DNA of 62,919 bases, taken from contig CALJPQ010000028.1 of the NCBI GenBank assembly GCA_937980645.1, forward strand, positions 1 through 62,919, in the 5' to 3' direction. The position numbers and the translations under genes are program-made. The notes under the pieces are model-generated. The model was not told where the DNA came from. It saw nothing but the letters and a program-made list of their open reading frames with translations, and made no database searches. The DNA is from an uncultured Saprospiraceae bacterium (lineage in GTDB: Bacteria; Bacteroidota; Bacteroidia; Chitinophagales; Saprospiraceae). Shown here piece after piece: positions 52,724-59,556 of the stretch (position 1 is the first letter of the stretch; every line of letters starts with the position of its first letter).

Positions 52724-53920
52724 TTACGCTGTAAACACACTGCGAGCGATGCCCATTTCCAGCCCACGCAACTCGGCTAATCCGCGCAGGCGCCCAATAG
52801 CGGTGTAGCCAGGATTTCGGTGCGCTTTCTCTAGGTCGTCGAGCATACAGTGCCCGTGGTCGGGGCGCATGGGTATGGGGGTATCGCGTCGCTGCTGCTC
52901 TTCGACGATCTCGCGCATGAGCGCCCACATGTCGGTACTACCCTCCAGATGGTTGGCTTCGTAAAAAGAGCCGTCGGCTTCGCGCTGTACCTGGCGTAGA
53001 TGCAAGAAGTGGACGCGCTGGTGGTGTTGGCGGAAGAGCGACACCAGGTCGTTGTCAGCGCGGGCGCCTAGCGAGCCGGCACAAAAGCAAAGGCCATTTG
53101 CTGGCGAAGGACAAGCGTCGAATAGGGCCTGCAAGTCGGCCCCGGTGCTTACAACACGCGGTAAGCCAAAAAGAGGAAAGGGCGGGTCATCGGGATGAAT
53201 GGTCAGCCAAATACCGACTTCTGCTGCAGCAGGTGCCACTTCGGCGATGAAATGCTGGAGATGTTGTCGCAGTTCCCTGGCTCCTATTTCGGCGTATTCG
53301 GCCAGTGCATGGCGAAAATCTTCCAGCGAGTACGTCTCTTCTGCCCCTGGCAGGCCGGCCAGGATGTTGCGGATAAGTGCACTTTGGGCGCTTTCGGAAG
53401 CATGGGCTGACCATGTTCTGGCACGCTCCAACACGTCGGGGGGATAGTCGGCTTCGGCATTTTTTCTTTTTAATAAAAACACATCGAATGCTGCCAGTTG
53501 GGCTACGTCGAAGCGTAGGGCCTTAGCGCCGGTAGGCAAGGGGTAGGCCAGGTCGGTGCGCGTCCAGTCGAGCACGGGCATGAAGTTGTAGCAGACGGTT
53601 TTGATGCCTGCCTGACCCAGTCGGTACAGGGTAGTTCGGTAGTTTTCGAGGTATCGCCGACATTTATCTGGCTGTGTCTGTTTCTTGAGTGTTTCGTGGA
53701 CAGGCACGCTTTCCACTACCGACCAGCGCAGACCAGCAGCCTCTATTTCGGCTTTGCGGCGCCAGATCTCCTCCATGGGCCAAGCCTCCCCGTTAGGAAT
53801 GTGATGCAGAGCCGTTACGATGCCTGTGGCTCCAGCCTGGCGGGCATCGCGCAAGGTTACGGGGTCATCGGGGCCAAACCAGCGCCAGGTTTGTTCCAGG
53901 TATCGCAAAGAGGTACTCAT
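52724..53920 (-). CDS. uxuA: Mannonate dehydratase
   Basis: A 398-residue TIM-barrel enzyme dehydrating D-mannonate to 2-keto-3-deoxygluconate. Landmarks: LEQTWRWFGPDDPVTL at the N-terminus, GIVTALHHIPNGE, VCYNFMPVLDWTRTDL, ICLTIHPDDPP-type (WLTIHPDDPPFPLFGLPRVVST) and FCAGSLGAR, with histidines for the metal. Length is right. It is the last gene of the minus-strand operon, and its start overlaps the GH28 stop by four bases. The plus-strand glycerate kinase gene converges on it. Confidence 0.95.
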   Translation of the reverse strand: MSTSLRYLEQTWRWFGPDDPVTLRDARQAGATGIVTALHHIPNGEAWPMEEIWRRKAEIEAAGLRWSVVESVPVHETLKKQTQPDKCRRYLENYRTTLYRLGQAGIKTVCYNFMPVLDWTRTDLAYPLPTGAKALRFDVAQLAAFDVFLLKRKNAEADYPPDVLERARTWSAHASESAQSALIRNILAGLPGAEETYSLEDFRHALAEYAEIGARELRQHLQHFIAEVAPAAAEVGIWLTIHPDDPPFPLFGLPRVVSTGADLQALFDACPSPANGLCFCAGSLGARADNDLVSLFRQHHQRVHFLHLRQVQREADGSFYEANHLEGSTDMWALMREIVEEQQRRDTPIPMRPDHGHCMLDDLEKAHRNPGYTAIGRLRGLAELRGLEMGIARSVFTA

Positions 53921-55266
53921 TGTCGAACGACGGTGTTTCTAAGGCCAGGAGCTACATCAGGGTCTTCCACCGCTAGTTCTCGGACATCTTTGATCCACAG
54001 GGTGTTACGGTCGCAGGCGTCTAATTTTCGGGCTTTTCGAATCCGGACGTTGCGCAGCGTTAAGCCTTGGATATGGGCCATGGTGAGATGTGCCGGAACG
54101 CGACAATAGTCGGCCAGTTCGGAGTCAGGTACGAGTGTTTTGCTGCCGCGGGGTTTTTGAGCGTATTGGCTGAGGTCATTGCAGCCGGTCAGCGTGATGT
54201 TCAGCCCATCGAGCCAGATGTCTTCCAAGGGGTGTCCGGCCTGGCCAGCGATGAGGAGATTGCCCTGAGTCTGGATGGTGAGGTTTCGCAGTTGTATGTC
54301 TTTGATACGGCCGATGGGACTGCTGGGGGTGCGGCGGTGGATGTCTATGAAGACAGGGTATTCGTTGGACCAACGTGAGCCGGTTCGGATTGCAATGTTG
54401 TCGAACAGACAGTGTTCGTAGGTGCCGCCGTCAATCATAAACAGGGCAATGCCATAGCGCGTGTTGTATATAGTCAAGTTGCTAAAGACACAGTTACGCA
54501 CGCCTTGATAGGAGGCCGTGCCGAATTTGATAGCGGCATCGTCGCTGCTGAGCACGCAATTGGTTACGGTTACATATTCCACCCATTCGTTGTGGCTTTT
54601 CAGGCAGATGAGGTCATCACCAGCCTCGAGGTAGCAATTGGCAATGCGTACGTTGCGCGAGTCCACGAGGTCTATGGCGTCGGTATTGGGGCTGCGCAGG
54701 TCACAGCGAACGCTAATGTTTTCGATAGCGACGTCGTCGCAGCGGTCAAAGACGAGAACATGTGCGGGAGAATGTTGCAGCTGAACATCGCGGATGCGGA
54801 CACGGCGGCATCGGTCGAAGAAAATCCAGGGTTCTGGGCGCGGTTTGGCCGTCCAGGCGCGGGTGGAGCCATCAGTCAGCAGAGTATCGTAGAAGGCGTA
54901 GCCTTGCCCGTCAATGACCCCCATACCGGTGAGCGCCACATTATCGGCATTTTGAGCGACGATCAGATGGCGGTAGGTCGTGTCATAATCGGCCAGTTGG
55001 TCGCTGCCCAACCAGACAGCACCGGGCGAGAGGTGTATCTCGATATTGCTGCGCAAGAAGATAGTGCCGCTGCGAAAGCGGCCTACAGGAAAGTAAACAG
55101 TGCCCCCCCCTTGAGCGGCTGCGCTATCCACAGCCGCCTGAATGGCGCGAGTGTCGGTGGTTTTGCCGTCGCCACGAGCGCCGAAGTGCCGAATATCGAA
55201 GGTCTGGGCGACCAACATACTGGTTAAAGCCAACAAAAAAGCGATCAGGAACAGATCTTTTTTCAT
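53917..55266 (-). CDS. Glycoside hydrolase family 28 (polygalacturonase-type)
   Basis: A 449-residue secreted protein. A signal peptide (ending TSMLVAQ) is followed by RHFGARGDGKTTDTRAIQAAVDSAAAQGGG, the GH28 N-terminus, and a right-handed beta-helix. Catalytic motifs are SPNTDAIDL (NTD) and AGDDLICLKS (DD); the third acidic/His region is VLSSDDAAIKFGT, altered from the classical G-H-G. The family cleaves alpha-1,4-galacturonan and relatives. It overlaps the six-hairpin gene by four bases and uxuA by four. Substrate (polygalacturonate, rhamnogalacturonan or other uronide) cannot be determined. Confidence 0.88.
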   Translation of the reverse strand: MKKDLFLIAFLLALTSMLVAQTFDIRHFGARGDGKTTDTRAIQAAVDSAAAQGGGTVYFPVGRFRSGTIFLRSNIEIHLSPGAVWLGSDQLADYDTTYRHLIVAQNADNVALTGMGVIDGQGYAFYDTLLTDGSTRAWTAKPRPEPWIFFDRCRRVRIRDVQLQHSPAHVLVFDRCDDVAIENISVRCDLRSPNTDAIDLVDSRNVRIANCYLEAGDDLICLKSHNEWVEYVTVTNCVLSSDDAAIKFGTASYQGVRNCVFSNLTIYNTRYGIALFMIDGGTYEHCLFDNIAIRTGSRWSNEYPVFIDIHRRTPSSPIGRIKDIQLRNLTIQTQGNLLIAGQAGHPLEDIWLDGLNITLTGCNDLSQYAQKPRGSKTLVPDSELADYCRVPAHLTMAHIQGLTLRNVRIRKARKLDACDRNTLWIKDVRELAVEDPDVAPGLRNTVVRQ

Positions 55267-56528
55267 GGAAAGACGGACAGGTAAGCGGCTAAAAAGCGGA
55301 GCGCAAAAGCGGTGGCGATATCGCGGACAAAGAGGTGTGTTCGAGAATGGTGGTGTTTTTGCCAGGTTTCCAAAAAGGCGCCACGCAGGTTCGGGTCGGG
55401 GTGGTGGGGCGGGAGTTGGTTTTGCACCAACCAGCGTGCGGCCCGATGAATGTGTTCGTCGAAGTCAGTTTCGCCCGTTTGGCGGCATTTCAGCCACACC
55501 AGCCCGGCAAAGGCCACTGCAGAGCCACAGATAGAACCGGTTTCGCGCCGTCCGTCGGTATAGTTGGTGTAGTAAATGACACCTTCGCGGGTCATCCAGG
55601 GCTTCACAGCACGCGCGGTGCGCAGGGCAGCAAGGCGATATTTTTCGTCTCGTGTCAGTTCGTAGGCTACCAGCAGGCTTTCGGCGTACCACAGGTTGAA
55701 GCGCGGATGGATACGCCCCACGTCCGCCTTGTTAGGATGAAAATCCATCCAAAGGCCGTTGGGCCATTGGTAGCGCAGCAAGGTGTCGCATTGCGTCAGA
55801 AAGAATTGCAGATAGCGTGAGTTGCCCGTGTGACGGTACATGTCCGCAAAGAGAAAGCCCTCTGTATTGGGCCGCGCCACATTTGTAAGGCTAAGGGTTT
55901 TGTTTTGAGGGAAATGAGGGCTTTTGTCTTTTAGAATTTCGCCTGTGGCAGGGTCTATCAGATCGTACATCAGACCGGCCTTCGGGATGTAGAGGTGTTC
56001 CATGGCCCAATGGCCGGCGCGTGTGGCTACTTCGGCGTAGGAGGCGTCGCCCGTAGCGCGCGTGAGGGCAAATAGCCCGGGAGCCCCGTCGGCCAAAGTA
56101 GTGAAATTGATAAGGTTGCCCACTTCGGCGCCGTGAATAGCGTTGAAGTAGCCCTTGAGGAAGGGATGGTCTCGGATTTCGAGCGTTTTCCACCACTCAC
56201 CGGCCCGGCGGGCCGCTGATAGCGTGCTGGTATCGCCGGTAGCGCGTGCCGCTTCGAGAATACCCCAAATGACCTGTCCGGTGTGCCAGGCGGGTTCATA
56301 GGCTTCCCATTGGGCACTGACTAAGTCGTAGTCGCAACGCGAGCTGCCTTCCGGGCTAAGGAGTGTGTGCGCAGCATAGTGGCTGCCCCACAGCAAAGCA
56401 CGGCGCACCGAGTCGGGCGATACTGGCTGGGCACGAGCATTACCCGAAAGCATTCCCACGCCCAGCAGCGCCGCTATCAGCCAGTTCTGGCTTTGTATTC
56501 TGTCAAGAAAAAACCACCTCTTCCGCAT
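55263..56528 (-). CDS. Secreted six-hairpin glycosidase-like protein
   Basis: A 421-residue protein; the ATG at 56528 starts a signal peptide (ending GNARAQ) and leaves 11 bases after the SDR stop. The body is helical with repeated W-x-x-G pattern, HTGQVIWGILEAARAT, and LKGYFNAIHGAEVGNLINF, typical of (alpha/alpha)6 toroids such as GH88/GH105 unsaturated uronyl hydrolases or related epimerases/lyases. I cannot name the exact family. Position between SDR and GH28 suggests it acts on uronide oligosaccharides released by the GH28. Confidence 0.7.
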   Translation of the reverse strand: MRKRWFFLDRIQSQNWLIAALLGVGMLSGNARAQPVSPDSVRRALLWGSHYAAHTLLSPEGSSRCDYDLVSAQWEAYEPAWHTGQVIWGILEAARATGDTSTLSAARRAGEWWKTLEIRDHPFLKGYFNAIHGAEVGNLINFTTLADGAPGLFALTRATGDASYAEVATRAGHWAMEHLYIPKAGLMYDLIDPATGEILKDKSPHFPQNKTLSLTNVARPNTEGFLFADMYRHTGNSRYLQFFLTQCDTLLRYQWPNGLWMDFHPNKADVGRIHPRFNLWYAESLLVAYELTRDEKYRLAALRTARAVKPWMTREGVIYYTNYTDGRRETGSICGSAVAFAGLVWLKCRQTGETDFDEHIHRAARWLVQNQLPPHHPDPNLRGAFLETWQKHHHSRTHLFVRDIATAFALRFLAAYLSVFP

Positions 56529-56539
56529 GGTCAACCGTT

Positions 56540-57358
56540 TCAAACGCCACTCCAGGCCGAAAAACCTCCATCCACTGGCACGATAATGCCCGTTACGAAA
56601 CGCGAGGCATCGGAGCACAACCATAAGCAGGTGCCTATCAAATCCTCCGGCTCGCCAAAGCGGCCAAAAGGCGTCTTGCGGATAACGGCAGCACCGCGCT
56701 CCGTGTAGCCGCCATCAGAGGTAGTGAGCAGCGCGCGATTCTGGTCGGTAACAAAGAAACCCGGCGCAATCGCGTTGACCCGCATGCCAGGGCCAAATTT
56801 GAGCGCTACCTCCACAGCCAGCCATTTGGTAAACATATCCACAGCGGCCTTCGCCGTAGAATAGCCCGGCACTCGTGTAACAGCCTGCAGGGCTGTCATG
56901 GAGGAAATATTCACAATAATCCCGCTCTTCTGGCGCGCCATGTAGCGCCCAAAGACCATCGTGGGCAAGACCGTACCATCGAAGTTGAGCTCAAAAACAC
57001 GCTTCAGGTTGGCATATGGGTGATGCTCAAAAAAATGTTCTCCTGGCGGAATGGCCGCCCCCGGAATGTTGCCACCTGCTCCGTTAATCAGAATATCTAC
57101 ACGGCCCCAGGCATCTACAACCCTCCGAGCCGCTTCCTCTAAGGCCTGTGCGTCCAACACGTCAGCTACCAGCCCCAAAGCCTGACCACCAGCCGAACAA
57201 ATTTCTTCCACCATACGCTCGTTCTTTTCTGCCGTGCGGCCCAAAATACCCACACGAGCACCACAGGACGCCAGCGCTTTGGCCATAGCGCCACCCAAAA
57301 TACCTGAACCACCCGTAATCACGGCAACTTTCTGACGGACATCAAACCAATTCTCCAT
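56540..57358 (-). CDS. SDR oxidoreductase, fructuronate reductase (mannonate oxidoreductase) type
   Basis: A 272-residue short-chain dehydrogenase: cofactor motif TGGSGILGGAM (residues about 15-25), NINGAGGN-type (ILINGAGGN), catalytic SSMTALQ, YSTAK (Tyr/Lys), and a conserved VDGGFSAWSGV C-terminus. Sequence features match the SDR group annotated as D-mannonate oxidoreductase, which replaces the unrelated UxuB in many Bacteroidota. In the pathway it would reduce D-fructuronate to D-mannonate, directly between UxaC and UxuA. It is followed by the six-hairpin gene and preceded by the anti-sigma stub (22-base gap). Confidence 0.85.
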   Translation of the reverse strand: MENWFDVRQKVAVITGGSGILGGAMAKALASCGARVGILGRTAEKNERMVEEICSAGGQALGLVADVLDAQALEEAARRVVDAWGRVDILINGAGGNIPGAAIPPGEHFFEHHPYANLKRVFELNFDGTVLPTMVFGRYMARQKSGIIVNISSMTALQAVTRVPGYSTAKAAVDMFTKWLAVEVALKFGPGMRVNAIAPGFFVTDQNRALLTTSDGGYTERGAAVIRKTPFGRFGEPEDLIGTCLWLCSDASRFVTGIIVPVDGGFSAWSGV

Positions 57359-57380
57359 GAAGGAACTATATGTTTTATGT

Positions 57381-57590
57381 TCATGATAACTTGTCTTTTA
57401 GGCGCGCAAACGCAGCCTGAGCATCAAACAGCGGGGGCACCTGCCGGCTCTCCCACATTTTCTTCATCTGGCAAAAGACCCGTAGGTTCTCCGGCGAAGC
57501 CTGTATCCATGTCTTCAAACGCAACTGCTCTTCAGGAGTGGCTTCGCCATGAAAAAACAACGCCATAAGCCGGGCTATCTCTTCAGGCAT
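57381..57590 (-). pseudogene. Truncated FecR-type anti-sigma factor (N-terminal stub)
   Basis: A 69-residue protein from the ATG at 57590 (the open frame reaches 57674, overlapping the sigma gene by 14 bases). The sequence EEIARLMALFFHGEATPEEQLRLKTWIQASPEN followed by KKMWES is the typical cytoplasmic N-terminal segment of Bacteroidota FecR anti-sigma factors, the part that binds sigma. The rest of FecR (transmembrane helix and periplasmic FecR domain, usually 250 or more residues) is missing, as the SDR gene follows. Either the gene decayed, or a soluble stub still inhibits the sigma factor without transmembrane signalling. Confidence 0.7.
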
Positions 57591-57660
57591 CTTTACGGCA
57601 TCTGCTTTTTTATCTAAAAGACCGCTCCAGCCCGTCCTTACCCCGACAACCCTGTAAAAA

Positions 57661-58293
57661 TCAGCCGCGCGCAATGCCCGAATAATCGCTGATGTAGTCG
57701 CCCAACTCCCGCCGCAAAAAAAGCAGCGAGCGCATCATGTGCGTTTCTACCGTTTTGATACTCAGCCCCATATGCTCCGCAATCTCACGATACTTCATCC
57801 CGCCGTCTCGGCTAAGCCGAAAAATGATGCGCCCTTGACGCGGCAAACGCTCAATAGCTGCCTCAATGCGTTGGTGTAATTCGTTACCCACCAGCCACTC
57901 ATGCACAGAACTCTCACCCAACTGTTGGGCCACATGGGTCAACTCTATATCATCGGTACAGCGCCGATGCCGACGCCGGCGAAGACAGTCAATCGCCAGA
58001 TTACGCACGGAAATAAGTAAATAGCCTTTCAACTTACCCTGAATATTCAACTGCTTGCGCTGATTCCAGATTTTCAAAAAGACATCCGACACCACCTCTT
58101 CGGTGTGCTGCCGACAGCGAAGAATAGCAAAAGCATACCGGGCCAGTTCGTCGTAATGCCGCCGGAACAACTGCTCGAACGCTTTGGGGTCGTCGTCTTG
58201 CGATACTGCCGCAAGCAAGTCTTCATCGGTATGCAATGTCGAAGCATAAGATAGGGGCTGCCTCCTGGTTGAAACATAATCTGGTTGAAACAT
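57661..58293 (-). CDS. ECF sigma factor (Bacteroidota type)
   Basis: A 210-residue sigma-70 factor. Region 2 at about 30-100 (FEQLFRRHYDELARYAFAIL, HTEEVVSDVFLKIW), region 4 at about 145-195 (LPRQGRIIFRLSRDGGMKYREIAEHMGLSIKTVETHMMRSL). It is of the kind normally paired with FecR and a SusC/SusD outer-membrane pair; here no SusC/D is present and the FecR partner is truncated. It heads the minus-strand uronate operon, downstream of a LacI-type operator at 58319-58336. Predicted to start transcription of the operon or of distant genes. Confidence 0.88.
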   Translation of the reverse strand: MFQPDYVSTRRQPLSYASTLHTDEDLLAAVSQDDDPKAFEQLFRRHYDELARYAFAILRCRQHTEEVVSDVFLKIWNQRKQLNIQGKLKGYLLISVRNLAIDCLRRRRHRRCTDDIELTHVAQQLGESSVHEWLVGNELHQRIEAAIERLPRQGRIIFRLSRDGGMKYREIAEHMGLSIKTVETHMMRSLLFLRRELGDYISDYSGIARG

Positions 58294-58318
58294 GGTAGTG
58301 CGTCGGATTTAAAAGTTT

Positions 58319-58336
58319 ATGCAATCGTTTGCGCAT
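58319..58336. promoter_or_regulatory. LacI-family operator upstream of the sigma-factor operon
   Basis: ATGCAATCGTTTGCGCAT. The core GCAATCGTTTGC is a near-palindrome around CG (10 of 12 positions), close to the LacI/GalR-family consensus GCAAACGTTTGC. It lies in the 57-base gap between the lacI stop and the sigma-factor ATG, so repression of the whole operon is expected. Confidence 0.75.
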
Positions 58337-58350
58337 GTATAAATAAAAAA

Positions 58351-59373
58351 TTACCGTCGTCGAGAGGACCCCCGAACAATGAGCGTTGGAGTGAGGACAG
58401 TTTTGTGAGGCAGGAAGGCTTCCGCACCGGACTCGATTTCCTCCAGGAAAAGCCGCGCGGCAAACTCCCCCATGCGTTCGCTGTGTTGGTCTACAGTAGA
58501 AAGGCCAGGGTCGGTGAAGGAGGTAAAAAGTTCGTTGGCAAAGCCTACAATACCGAAATCCTGAGGTACAGATATGCCGCGTTCTTTGAGTACCTGCATG
58601 GCGCCTACAGCAGCGTAATCGCTGGCCGAGAAGATGGCATCGGGCGGCTCGGACAGGGCCAGGAGGCTTTCCATGTAACGCCGACCATCGGCTACATCTA
58701 AGTTTCCCGTACAGATGAGGCGGCCGTCCACGGCCATGCCGGCCACCTCCAGGGCGTCTGTGTAGCCGCGCAGACGGTATTTGTAAATATTCAGATGCTG
58801 CGGGCCAGCAAAATGACCAATGCGGCGGTAACCCTGTTGCACAAGGTGTTGAGTGGCCTGGTAAGCACCCAGCTGGTCATCAATGACGACCGTGCTGGCC
58901 CCAATGTCTTCGTTGACACGATCGAAGAGCACTAACGGGATACCCTTCTGGCGCACCTTGCGGAAGTGCACAAACTGGCGCGTCTCGCGCGCGATAGAAG
59001 CAATGATGCCATCCACACGCAAGCGCAGCAAGGCATCAATGATGTTAGCCTCTTCCGTAGAACTATCGTTGCTCTGGCAGATAATCACATTGTAGCCTGC
59101 CGTCTGGGCAATGGCCTGTACACCGCGCACCACATTGGCGAAAAAACTCCGGTTGGCAGTAGGCACAATCACCCCAATGATGTCTGTATGCCCGCGTCGC
59201 AACGCCGAAGCAATATGATTAGGCTCGTAACCCAAACGCGCGGCCACCTCACGTACCTGGCGCCGCATCTCTTCGCTGATACGCGGGTTGTTGTTCAGCG
59301 CGCGCGACACCGTGCTCGCCGTAACGCCCAATGCCCGGGCAATGTCGTGGATCGTGCTCTTTTTGTTCGCCAT
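58351..59373 (-). CDS. LacI/GalR-family transcriptional regulator
   Basis: A 340-residue repressor. The N-terminal HTH (STIHDIARALGVTASTVSRALNNNPRISEEMRRQV, plus hinge GYEPNHIASALRRG) is canonical, followed by a periplasmic-binding-like effector domain (IIGVIVPTANRSFFANVVRGVQAIA, LVLFDRVNEDIG, GYRRIGHFAGP, DFGIVGFANE). Adjacent to uronate genes, the effector is presumably a uronate, KDG or related sugar acid. A near-perfect operator overlaps its own 5' leader and another precedes the sigma-factor operon, so it probably represses itself and the operon. Confidence 0.93.
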   Translation of the reverse strand: MANKKSTIHDIARALGVTASTVSRALNNNPRISEEMRRQVREVAARLGYEPNHIASALRRGHTDIIGVIVPTANRSFFANVVRGVQAIAQTAGYNVIICQSNDSSTEEANIIDALLRLRVDGIIASIARETRQFVHFRKVRQKGIPLVLFDRVNEDIGASTVVIDDQLGAYQATQHLVQQGYRRIGHFAGPQHLNIYKYRLRGYTDALEVAGMAVDGRLICTGNLDVADGRRYMESLLALSEPPDAIFSASDYAAVGAMQVLKERGISVPQDFGIVGFANELFTSFTDPGLSTVDQHSERMGEFAARLFLEEIESGAEAFLPHKTVLTPTLIVRGSSRRR

Positions 59374-59392
59374 TGCGCAATCGTTTGCGCAA
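59373..59392. promoter_or_regulatory. LacI-family operator at the lacI start (autoregulation)
   Basis: TTGCGCAATCGTTTGCGCAA, a 20-base palindrome except for the two central A/T positions. It touches the lacI ATG (59371-59373) and covers the ribosome entry region. The 12-base core GCAATCGTTTGC is identical to that of the operator at 58319-58336. Confidence 0.8.
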
Positions 59393-59493
59393 ATCTATGG
59401 CGCTTTTTCATTCTACCAACTCAAAAGCATTTTTTTCAAAAAGCGTCTGCCGAGCTCATAGACCGTAGCGCAGGCCCTCCTCCCGCTTCCAAA

Positions 59494-59532
59494 GCTTTAG
59501 CGCCTGCCACAGATGGTGGCAGGCGCTAAAGC
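59494..59532 (-). terminator. Strong hairpin downstream of the DUF4397 gene
   Basis: A 17-base perfect inverted repeat (GCTTTAGCGCCTGCCAC, 59494-59510, and its complement 59516-59532) with a five-base loop. It lies 25 bases past the stop codon of the minus-strand gene ending at 59557. The T-run is missing, so it may act as a stem-loop terminator or stability element. Confidence 0.7.
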
Positions 59533-59556
59533 ATGTATTTGTATGAAATAACTGGC

